Source of the DNA: Bacteroidales bacterium
Lineage (GTDB): Bacteria > Bacteroidota > Bacteroidia > Bacteroidales > WCHB1-69
Assembly (NCBI GenBank): GCA_017962845.1
Contig: JAGCUN010000035.1
Span: 62,001 to 126,000 of the forward strand
DNA length: 64,000 nt
Direction: 5' to 3'
Every line of letters starts with the position of its first letter. The stretch's first letter is position 1. A program made the position numbers and the translations under genes. Under the pieces are notes generated by a model. The model saw nothing but the letters and a program-made list of their open reading frames with translations, searched no databases and was not told the origin of the DNA. Positions 17,151 to 23,932 of the stretch are shown here, piece by piece.

Positions 17151-18188
17151 TCAGATGCTCATCCGCTTCATGCAATTTTCCAATTTGGTAAAGACTTCCG
17201 TCTCTTTGTCGGCAGCGAGGAGGAAGTGGTCAGCAACAGTGTCCACTTCTGCGCGCCGGGTGTCGGCATCCACCTGACGGGTGGCAAGATGGGCTGAGGA
17301 GAGCGCCACCACGCGCCAGATACTGCCCGCATCACGCAGCAGGTTGGCCGCTTCCTTCAGTTCGTCGCATTGCAGTATGGCAGCGGCCTCATCAAGGAAG
17401 TCGGCATAGAGGAAGCGGTAGCCAGCACCGCCAGAACCGATCTCCAGCATACGGTAGATGTGGATGAAGAACTTGCGGTCGCGGTCGTCAAATTCCTTGT
17501 CGCGATAGGCACGCACTACTTTGCTCATCCCTCGCATAGCACGGACGCCTTCGAAGGAAAGAGGATGGTGCAACATTCTCCAACACACCTTGCGGATGCT
17601 CCCCACCAGCGTTTTGCGCATGTCAAATTGCTGTTTGGGCGCCTCTTTCAGATAGTAGATATTACCACAGATAGGTGGGATATGAAGGTTGAAACGCGTC
17701 GTCAGCATCTCTTCATGGCTGATGGTCTTGAGGGATTCGCGAGGCTCGAAATTGTCTACCGCCAGATAATGGTCACCCTCCTTGCCAATCACCAGCACGC
17801 TGTGTCCATTGAAAAAGAAGCGCTGTTCCGCCTGGATAAACGAGAGCGAAGAGACCTCGGTAAGGATACCAACAGGGATGTTTTTTTCCAGCAGGGCATC
17901 CATATCCCGTATCGCCTTCTCCTTGTTGAGGAAAGGATAACGCTTATAATAGACCTTGGCTCCAATTTTTTTGAAGAAAGTGGTCATGATGGTGCCTTGC
18001 CAGCAGCGACAAGCGATGACCCGTATGCCACTGAATTTCACCAGACGCGGCGAGCCGAAATCCATCCCCTCTCCAATGCCAAAAATCATCGCCTCACTAT
18101 AGTCCACTCCGAAATAATGGAGAATATTCCGCACGGTGCCAGTTTCACAGTGGATAGGTGGAAGAATCTCGAAATTATTCATTATCAA
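17151..18188 (-). CDS. BtrH N-terminal domain protein, papain-like peptidase fold
   Basis: A 345-residue cytoplasmic protein. The N-terminal region LPPIHCETGTVRNILHYFGVD is the hallmark of the BtrH/DUF4872 family, with C19 as the likely nucleophile, and NGHSVLVIG (about 127-135) supplies the histidine. BtrH itself is an acyltransferase in butirosin synthesis; most relatives are of unknown function and resemble C39-type peptidases. It begins a three-gene operon with the PD40 and barrel genes, an unexpected combination. A promoter at 18250 precedes it by about 55 nt. Confidence 0.75.
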   Translation of the reverse strand: MIMNNFEILPPIHCETGTVRNILHYFGVDYSEAMIFGIGEGMDFGSPRLVKFSGIRVIACRCWQGTIMTTFFKKIGAKVYYKRYPFLNKEKAIRDMDALLEKNIPVGILTEVSSLSFIQAEQRFFFNGHSVLVIGKEGDHYLAVDNFEPRESLKTISHEEMLTTRFNLHIPPICGNIYYLKEAPKQQFDMRKTLVGSIRKVCWRMLHHPLSFEGVRAMRGMSKVVRAYRDKEFDDRDRKFFIHIYRMLEIGSGGAGYRFLYADFLDEAAAILQCDELKEAANLLRDAGSIWRVVALSSAHLATRQVDADTRRAEVDTVADHFLLAADKETEVFTKLENCMKRMSI

Positions 18189-18249
18189 TAATATAAAAGA
18201 AGTTCCCGCATAAAAAAAACGGCCAATTATCTATTCAAAATTAATTTTG

Positions 18250-18257
18250 CAAATATA
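18250..18257 (-). promoter_or_regulatory. Promoter -7 element (TATATTTG), minus side of divergent pair
   Basis: The minus strand reads TTATATTTGC; predicted start near 18243 drives the BtrH-PD40-barrel operon. Only 14 bp separate it from the oppositely oriented element at 18272, so the two promoters must compete or be co-regulated. Confidence 0.55.
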
Positions 18258-18271
18258 AAACATTTTTGTTG

Positions 18272-18279
18272 TAAATTTG
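18272..18279 (+). promoter_or_regulatory. Promoter -7 element (TAAATTTG), plus side of divergent pair
   Basis: The plus strand reads TTGTAAATTTGCCGC. Predicted start near 18286, giving a leader of about 22 nt before the TPR gene ATG at 18308. Confidence 0.6.
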
Positions 18280-18307
18280 CCGCTTAAAAATAAAATCCCA
18301 TGTTTTT

Positions 18308-19945
18308 ATGAAAAAATTACTTCCTATCATTATCTTCTTTTTTGCTCTCATTCCCCTGCAGGCTCAGAATAGCAATGAGCTTTTCAACCGTGGAGAAGAA
18401 GCGTTTGAGGCCGGTGACAGTGATGCAGCGGTGGAGTGGTTCAAGAAAAGTGTGGAAGCCAACCCCAAAAACTGGCAAGCACATTTCGGGATTGGGTATG
18501 TGTTTTTCTTATCAGAACGCTACGAAGAGTCGGTTCCCTACCTTGAAAAAGCCCTCCAATATTCGAAAAAGAAGGAGAATATGGGAGTTTACGCACTCCT
18601 GTCAATGTCTTATTACTTAACCGAGAACACCGATGCGGCATTGGCTACGCTGGAAAAAGGGATTAAGAATTACCCCAAATTTGTAGAGCTATATTGGATT
18701 CGTGCCAACATTTATATAGATATGGAGTACTATGTCTCTGCCATGAAAGATTGCGACAAGATGTTGGAACTCAATCCTTCGAACACTGATGCCATGCTCA
18801 TCAAATCGAATTTGCTGTCAGTACGTGGAAAGTACGAAGAGGCTTTGCAATTGGCAGTCGAGGCGGCCAAAATCTCCTACAGCGCGGAGGCTTATCTTAC
18901 GGCTGCCGACCTGGAATACAAGCTGGGACAATATGAGGATGCGATTTACCATCTGTCGCGCAGCCTTACTGAAGGTGCCGTATCAGACCAGACTCTCGCA
19001 GTCCTAGAAGCATTGGCGGATACGGTGCCCGAGCAGCTGCTGGCGAAACTGGATGCCCAGGCGGTAAAATACCCGACACATCCCATATGGCCGAGTGCGT
19101 CCTGTTATGCCTGTACATACCTCTATCAATGGCACCGCGCTATTCCTTACGCCGAGGCTGTATTCAACCTGTCGGGCGACTCCACCTCGCTGGAAAGACT
19201 CATTGATGTGGAAGTCTCTGCCGGCGAGTATGACAAGTCGATCCAGCATTGCGAACAGCTGATGGAATGGGGGCTCCCGTATGATAATTTCCTCTGTCGC
19301 AAGATAATGGGTCTGGCGAATGATGGCCGCCCTGATGAGGCTATCCAGGTGTACGAATCCACCATTTCGCGGCAGTCGGGCGACACCATCATCCTCTTGC
19401 AACCCACCGCCGATAGCGTCATCCGGCACACCATGATTGATTCAATAGGTGGAGTGTCAGCACTGCGTACGCTCATCTATTCTCGCAAAGGCGAATGGGC
19501 GAAGGCTCTCGAATTCGTAGAACAGGATTGGCCCCATGCCGTGGATGCCGCCGACAGTTCAGGTATATACAGCTTTAAAATGATGATGTACCTGCAGTTG
19601 GGTGATACCCTATCGGCCCAGGATGCTGCCCGCAAAGCCATCGCCCTGAAACCTGACAGAATCTTAGCCTACTATGTTTTGGGCGACCAAGAGACCGCCA
19701 ACCGCTATCTAATGGAGAAATACGACCTCAACTCTGAAAATGCCGAAGATCTGTTCTATCTTGCAGAGGCGTATGCCGACATGCATGATCCCGACAACGC
19801 TCTGAAATATCTCCGCAAGTCGTTCGAACTGGGGTATTTTTACGGAAGAAGGTGGATACAAAACGACTACGAACTGTCCATCCTCTTCGACCTGCCCGAG
19901 TTCAAGGCCCTCATTGAGGAGTACACCGAGAAGCAGAAACAATGA
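18308..19945 (+). CDS. Exported tetratricopeptide-repeat protein
   Basis: A 545-residue protein with signal peptide MKKLLPIIIFFFALIPLQAQ. TPR units are evident from residue 22: ELFNRGEEAFEAGDSDAAV, NWQAHFGIGYVFFLSERYEE, and further repeats to about 210, then degenerate helical repeats and a final pair near the C-terminus (ENAEDLFYLAEAYADMHDP, residues about 480-515). TPRs build protein-protein scaffolds; nothing enzymatic is present. It is monocistronic, divergent from the BtrH operon, and is followed by a 28-bp palindrome and tandem repeats. Possible role in outer-membrane assembly or T9SS, by analogy only. Confidence 0.8.
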   Translation: MKKLLPIIIFFFALIPLQAQNSNELFNRGEEAFEAGDSDAAVEWFKKSVEANPKNWQAHFGIGYVFFLSERYEESVPYLEKALQYSKKKENMGVYALLSMSYYLTENTDAALATLEKGIKNYPKFVELYWIRANIYIDMEYYVSAMKDCDKMLELNPSNTDAMLIKSNLLSVRGKYEEALQLAVEAAKISYSAEAYLTAADLEYKLGQYEDAIYHLSRSLTEGAVSDQTLAVLEALADTVPEQLLAKLDAQAVKYPTHPIWPSASCYACTYLYQWHRAIPYAEAVFNLSGDSTSLERLIDVEVSAGEYDKSIQHCEQLMEWGLPYDNFLCRKIMGLANDGRPDEAIQVYESTISRQSGDTIILLQPTADSVIRHTMIDSIGGVSALRTLIYSRKGEWAKALEFVEQDWPHAVDAADSSGIYSFKMMMYLQLGDTLSAQDAARKAIALKPDRILAYYVLGDQETANRYLMEKYDLNSENAEDLFYLAEAYADMHDPDNALKYLRKSFELGYFYGRRWIQNDYELSILFDLPEFKALIEEYTEKQKQ

Positions 19946-19970
19946 AAATTGAGAATTGAAATTTGAGAAT

Positions 19971-19998
19971 GTAGAGACGTAGCGCGCTACGTCTCTAC
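19971..19998. repeat. Perfect 28-bp palindrome (GTAGAGACG type)
   Basis: Two exact 14-nt half sites, GTAGAGACGTAGCG and its reverse complement, meet without spacer. GTAGAGACG...CGTCTCTAC palindromes are a known interspersed repeat type in Bacteroidota and some cyanobacteria. As RNA it would form a strong hairpin 25 nt past the TPR gene stop, but no U-tract follows, so 3' end protection is likelier than termination. Confidence 0.75.
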
Positions 19999-20014
19999 GT
20001 GATATCAATACACA

Positions 20015-20095
20015 TTCATCCCTTCATCCCTTCATCCCTTCATCCTTTAATCTTTTAATCTTTTAATCTTTTAATCCCATCCTCATATCCTCCCC
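20015..20095. repeat. Tandem CTTCATCC and TTTTAATC repeats, copy 1 of dispersed element
   Basis: Four CTTCATCC-like units are followed by four TTTTAATC units and a CCTCATATCCTCC tail. Read on the minus strand the order is GGAGGATATGAGGAT, (GATTAAAA)n, (GGATGAA)n. The same modules recur at 22386 and 27048. It fills the gap between the convergent TPR and porT genes. Confidence 0.7.
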
Positions 20096-20818
20096 CTACT
20101 CAAAAATAAAGGAAACTTGGAGCATCTTCGACTTGAGCGACTGCACGCTCTGGGCGTACATGTTGTCCTCTTTCACCAAAAGGTTCATCAGTCCGAACGA
20201 CATTTTGAACTCGGTGGTGAACTTGAAGTAGGTGCAGTAAAAGTCGATACCTACACCCACCTGTGCCTGCACATCGTGGGGGTAGAGCTTGAGCATGATT
20301 TCGTTGGGATTGCTGTTCTTTTTCTTAGCGGCCGAGATCAAGTCGAGACTGTACTGCGCCCCGCCAATGACATACGCGCGCACGTTGTGCATACGCGATG
20401 ATTTGAATTTCACCAACAACGGCAAGTCGAGATATACCGATTCAATACGTTTCTTGGTGATGAGTTGCGAGGCGTCGGGATACAGAATGGTGTAGCGCAC
20501 CACACGGTCGCCGAATGAAAGTCCGGGGATGAAACGGAGGTCAAAATACTTGCCGAGCCGCAGGTTGGTGACGATACCGAGGTTGAAGCCGCTCATGGCC
20601 GCCGTGTTGATGACCATCAGAGAGTCGTACTGGCTGAGGTCGTTGTCGGAGCGGATGGAGAAGTCGAACTGGTTGTAACCTAAAAGGAAGCCGAAATGGA
20701 ACAACTGGTTGTCGTATTTCTGGAGGTTCGGCACGCCAAAGTTGAATTTTTGTGCGTGCCCGGGAATGGACAACGCAAGCACCATCAAGAGTATGAGAAG
20801 AGCTTTACACTTTTTCAC
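20096..20818 (-). CDS. porT: PorT-like type IX secretion outer-membrane barrel
   Basis: Read from a GTG at 20818 (VKKCKALLILLMVLALSIPGHAQ, a good signal peptide); a GTG at 20848 gives ten extra N-terminal residues; no ATG is available. About 240 residues, the usual PorT size. Family traits are the early FHFGFLLGYNQFDFSI strand, ESVYLDLPLLVKFKS in mid-protein, VRAYVIGGAQYSLDL, and a C-terminal strand LQVSFIFE. PorT is an outer-membrane component needed for T9SS-dependent secretion in Porphyromonas and Flavobacterium. It is last in an operon behind two envelope genes and supports the T9SS cargo calls elsewhere in the window. Confidence 0.8.
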   Translation of the reverse strand: MKKCKALLILLMVLALSIPGHAQKFNFGVPNLQKYDNQLFHFGFLLGYNQFDFSIRSDNDLSQYDSLMVINTAAMSGFNLGIVTNLRLGKYFDLRFIPGLSFGDRVVRYTILYPDASQLITKKRIESVYLDLPLLVKFKSSRMHNVRAYVIGGAQYSLDLISAAKKKNSNPNEIMLKLYPHDVQAQVGVGIDFYCTYFKFTTEFKMSFGLMNLLVKEDNMYAQSVQSLKSKMLQVSFIFE

Positions 20819-20887
20819 TTTAAAAAATTTAGAAAAATGTAACGGCACAAAGGCGCAAATATTATAAAAGAGAAAAAATATCCCGTA

Positions 20888-21688
20888 TTAATACGAAAGA
20901 TCCCAAGTCTCTTTGATGCCCTTGTAGTCGATACGCACCTGACCGTTGCCGAGATACTCAGCTCCCACTTCCACATCCTCTCGCTGGTACATCTTGGCGG
21001 TGAGGCTTACCTGTCCTCCTGTCCAATCCAAACGTCCCCACTGGTTGGCAGCCTGCTGGATGGGGGTGTCAATCTGGTAATTCAGCACGGCATACCCCAG
21101 ACAAAAGGTGCCATTGCCCTCCAGCTGGTAGGGTGTCTCGCTGAGCTTCATGGGTGTAGCTGCGGCAGTCAGACGCAGATTCCACGAAATAGTATCGCCT
21201 GTCACGGGGAGATAATCCTCCGGCGACACGGGCCAATCAGAGGAAATTTCCCAGCAACCATTCTCCACACAACTGACAGTCATGCCGCTACAAAGAAATC
21301 CATATTTACTCATCAAATCATCATGTCTATAAATCACCTCCCATGCACTCCCGATGTCAGAGAGCAGAGTCTGGTGAGTATTGATGATGCCGATCAACTG
21401 TTCTCCCTTATAAATCTGATAATTACCATCTTCATCTACGCGGATGCGCTGATACGGAAAATATTGATCTTCGATGGCGATGCGTTCCAAGCTGTCGGCA
21501 GCGAGCCAAGCGTTGAAGTAGAAAGCCGTCTGCACGGAGCTGTTCAGCACAAAGTCGGTGATGCTGAACCAACATTCGTGGACCTCCTTGCCGCGCTGGG
21601 TGGGACGACGGTCCTTGTCACCGAGTTCCCAAATACAACTGGTGCAAAATACTGAAAGAATGCAAAATATAAGAATAAACTTTTTCAT
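20888..21688 (-). CDS. Lipoprotein of unknown function
   Basis: A 266-residue protein with lipobox SVFCTSC (C17; MKKFILIFCILSVFCTSC). The mature part is beta-rich with many Trp/Tyr; its C-terminal third (LTAKMYQREDVEVGAEYLGNGQVRI) looks like an immunoglobulin-like or barrel-capping fold, but I recognise no family. It starts 2 nt after the stop of the upstream barrel gene and lies 69 nt before porT, so all three are probably one operon. Confidence 0.65.
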   Translation of the reverse strand: MKKFILIFCILSVFCTSCIWELGDKDRRPTQRGKEVHECWFSITDFVLNSSVQTAFYFNAWLAADSLERIAIEDQYFPYQRIRVDEDGNYQIYKGEQLIGIINTHQTLLSDIGSAWEVIYRHDDLMSKYGFLCSGMTVSCVENGCWEISSDWPVSPEDYLPVTGDTISWNLRLTAAATPMKLSETPYQLEGNGTFCLGYAVLNYQIDTPIQQAANQWGRLDWTGGQVSLTAKMYQREDVEVGAEYLGNGQVRIDYKGIKETWDLSY

Positions 21689-21690
21689 GA

Positions 21691-22371
21691 CTAATTATTT
21701 TTATGACCATTAAAACGATAACCAAAGCCCAACCTGAGGATACCCATCGGGCCGACACCAAACTCAGCGCTGCCGTACCACTTATAGCCCACCTGCACGC
21801 CCACAAAAGTAAGCTGGCCGGCAAACTGTACGAAGGTGCTCTCGGTATTTCTATTGAAGTTCACCACGCTGAAACCCGCTCCGATTTCGGAATAGCAGGT
21901 CACAATGGGTGTGTTGACCCACGAGAAACGGACTTGTGGAATGACCGAGAAGATGTGCGTGTACTCGTAGTGGTCGCGCAGGCCAGTGGGACGGTCATAT
22001 ACCGGCTTGTAGAACCCGCAGTAGCTGACGTTGCCGCCCACCCAGAACCACTTGGCCACACGGTAGGAGTAGCCCGCATTGAGGGCAAACGACGACCACG
22101 TGATGCCATCGTACTGGTCAGGGTTAAACCAATTCCATGGATTGTACTCCTCCCACGGATCATGACTAGTTAAGCCAAAAAACCACCAATTGTCGGTGAC
22201 GGCACCGGCAATCAGCGGATCGCCAATGGTGAAATGCGCCTCATGGCGGGGCAGATAATCTTTCCATGAGGGCTGAGTTGGGGTGTCAGCCTGAACAACC
22301 CCGTCGCTTTGCGCCCATCCGGCGGTGGCCAACAGCGACAATAGCAGGAAAAAGGTGATGGTTCGTTTCAT
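21691..22371 (-). CDS. Outer-membrane beta-barrel protein, unknown family
   Basis: A 226-residue protein with signal peptide MKRTITFFLLLSLLATAGWAQ. The mature chain alternates amphipathic strands (ALNAGYSYRVAKWFWVGGNV, HIFSVIPQVRFSW, CYSEIGAGFSVVNF, TFVGVQVGYKW) and ends LRLGFGYRFNGHKNN, typical of small 8- to 10-strand barrels. First gene of a probable operon with the lipoprotein and porT. A repeat element lies just upstream; no clear TAnnTTTG promoter was seen. Confidence 0.65.
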   Translation of the reverse strand: MKRTITFFLLLSLLATAGWAQSDGVVQADTPTQPSWKDYLPRHEAHFTIGDPLIAGAVTDNWWFFGLTSHDPWEEYNPWNWFNPDQYDGITWSSFALNAGYSYRVAKWFWVGGNVSYCGFYKPVYDRPTGLRDHYEYTHIFSVIPQVRFSWVNTPIVTCYSEIGAGFSVVNFNRNTESTFVQFAGQLTFVGVQVGYKWYGSAEFGVGPMGILRLGFGYRFNGHKNN

Positions 22372-22385
22372 GATGTTTGTTTTTT

Positions 22386-22435
22386 GATTAAAAGATGAAG
22401 GGATTAAAAGATTAAAAGAGGATGTGAGGATATGA
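22386..22435. repeat. GATTAAAA tandem repeat, copy 2 of dispersed element
   Basis: Plus strand: GATTAAAAGATGAAGG, then two more GATTAAAA units and GAGGATGTGAGGATATGAG. Shares all modules with the copies at 20015 and 27048. It sits between the MFS gene and the barrel gene. Confidence 0.7.
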
Positions 22436-22484
22436 GTAAGTGATTATACGATGAAAACCGTTTCAAGTTTCGCTTTTTAACTTC

Positions 22485-22510
22485 TTAACTATTAACTATT
22501 AACTATTAAC
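22485..22510. repeat. Tandem TTAACTA repeat at the 3' end of the MFS gene
   Basis: The 7-mer TTAACTA repeats three to four times and on the minus strand reads GTTAATAGTTAATAGTTAA. The last three codons and the TAA stop of the MFS gene (22499) lie inside it. A related run follows miaA at 40353 and a degenerate one follows the DUF748 gene at 37492. Confidence 0.65.
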
Positions 22511-23869
22511 TTTCAACTCCCTCGTGCATTTGATGCCGAAGAACACCAAGTAGCAGTAGGCGAGGATGGGCACGATGTAGGTATAATGGTAGCCTCCGAA
22601 CTGGTCGGCGAGCAGGCCTTGCAGCGGGGGCAGCAGGGCACCGCCCACGATGGCCATCACCAACAGCGAGGAGCCTTGCGCACGGTAAACGCCCAGCTTG
22701 GCGATAGCGGTGGAGAAGATATTGCCCCACATCACCGAGTTGAACAGTCCGGTGCCTACCAGCAGCCAGATGGTCGGATAGCCTGTCACCACCATGGCGC
22801 AGATGAGGAAGATGATGTTGACACCCGAGAAAACAGCGATGAGCTGCGTGGCATGCGACTTGCCCACCATGAAGCCGAAGATGTTGATAACGATGAAGAT
22901 GAGGTACGGAAGCATCTGCTTGGGAGTGAAGATGCCGGGATGCAAGAAATAGGTGATGGCGATCAACACGCCGAAGGTGGCCAACGACACGCCCGTCATC
23001 AGTCCGTACTTGGCGGCCGCACTCTTGAAGTTAACGAGCGACAGCGAGCCGAGGAAACGGCCGATCATCAGACCGCCCCAGTAGAAGGCCAGCATGATGT
23101 TGGAATTTTCGTCGGTGATATCGGGAATCAGTTCTTTCGAGCAGTTTTTGAAACTACTGCCGATGCACACCTCCGCGCCCACGTAGCAGAAGATGGCCAC
23201 AATACCGAGTAGCAGGGTAGTGTCTTTCAGCGCCTGCGCGCCGATTTTCACCTTCTCTTCGTTCTTGAACTGCGGCAGTGGCACCACGGCAATCAGCACG
23301 GCGAGCAGCAGGAAGAGTCCGCAGAGCATAAGGTAGGGGAAATGGATGTGGGCGGCATCGCTCAAACGAGCCAGCATGATGCCGCCGACCATCGGAGCGA
23401 GGGTGGTACCCAATGAGTTGAAGGCCTGCGACAGGTTAAGGCGCCCCGATGCGCCCTCCGGTTCACCCAAGATGGTAACATACGGGTTGGCGGCAATCTG
23501 CAATACCGTGACACCCAGTCCGATAACAAACAACCCGCCCAAAAACAGCAGGTACGAATGTGCCGTTGAGGCCGGATAGAACATCGCACAACCACATGCC
23601 GCAACAACAAGGCCGAGCAGAATCCCCTTCTTGTACCCCAGCTTGCTGATGGGATCGCCAGTGGTGACGGAGATGATGAAATAGATGAGCGAGCCGATAA
23701 AGTAGGCGCCGAAGAAGGCGAACTGCACAAACATCGACTCAGCATAGTTGAGGTCGAACATCTCTTTGAACTTAGGGATGAGCAGATCGTTCATGCAAGT
23801 GATGAATCCCCACATAAAAAACAGCAGCACAATCACCGCAAACGAAATCAGTTGTGAACCTTTTTTCAT
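22499..23869 (-). CDS. Sugar MFS transporter (FucP/GluP-like)
   Basis: Read from the ATG at 23869 (MKKGSQLISFAVIVLLFFMWGF), which sits about 20 nt downstream of the predicted transcription start; a TTG at 23887 would leave almost no leader. 456 residues and about 12 TM helices. Family markers of the FHS group are WGFITCMNDLLIPKFKEMF, FFGAYFIGSLIYFI in TM2, AANPYVTILGEPEGASGRLN and AQAFNSLGT-like LSQAFNSLGTTLAP. These proton symporters import fucose, glucose or galactose; which sugar is not decidable. A promoter at 23897 supports separate transcription. Confidence 0.9.
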   Translation of the reverse strand: MKKGSQLISFAVIVLLFFMWGFITCMNDLLIPKFKEMFDLNYAESMFVQFAFFGAYFIGSLIYFIISVTTGDPISKLGYKKGILLGLVVAACGCAMFYPASTAHSYLLFLGGLFVIGLGVTVLQIAANPYVTILGEPEGASGRLNLSQAFNSLGTTLAPMVGGIMLARLSDAAHIHFPYLMLCGLFLLLAVLIAVVPLPQFKNEEKVKIGAQALKDTTLLLGIVAIFCYVGAEVCIGSSFKNCSKELIPDITDENSNIMLAFYWGGLMIGRFLGSLSLVNFKSAAAKYGLMTGVSLATFGVLIAITYFLHPGIFTPKQMLPYLIFIVINIFGFMVGKSHATQLIAVFSGVNIIFLICAMVVTGYPTIWLLVGTGLFNSVMWGNIFSTAIAKLGVYRAQGSSLLVMAIVGGALLPPLQGLLADQFGGYHYTYIVPILAYCYLVFFGIKCTRELKVNS

Positions 23870-23896
23870 AAAAACAGAGTTTAGCAATCAAGGCTG

Positions 23897-23904
23897 CAAA
23901 ATTA
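23897..23904 (-). promoter_or_regulatory. Promoter -7 element (TAATTTTG) for the MFS gene
   Basis: The minus strand reads TTTGTAATTTTGCAGCC. Predicted start near 23890, which supports the ATG at 23869 as the start codon. Confidence 0.6.
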
Positions 23905-23932
23905 CAAAAAAAAAAAATATCAACTGTCGCAC

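Noticed and set aside
20015..20095. CRISPR-like array
   Set aside because: Units are 8 bp without spacers, i.e. simple tandem repeats, and no cas gene is present.
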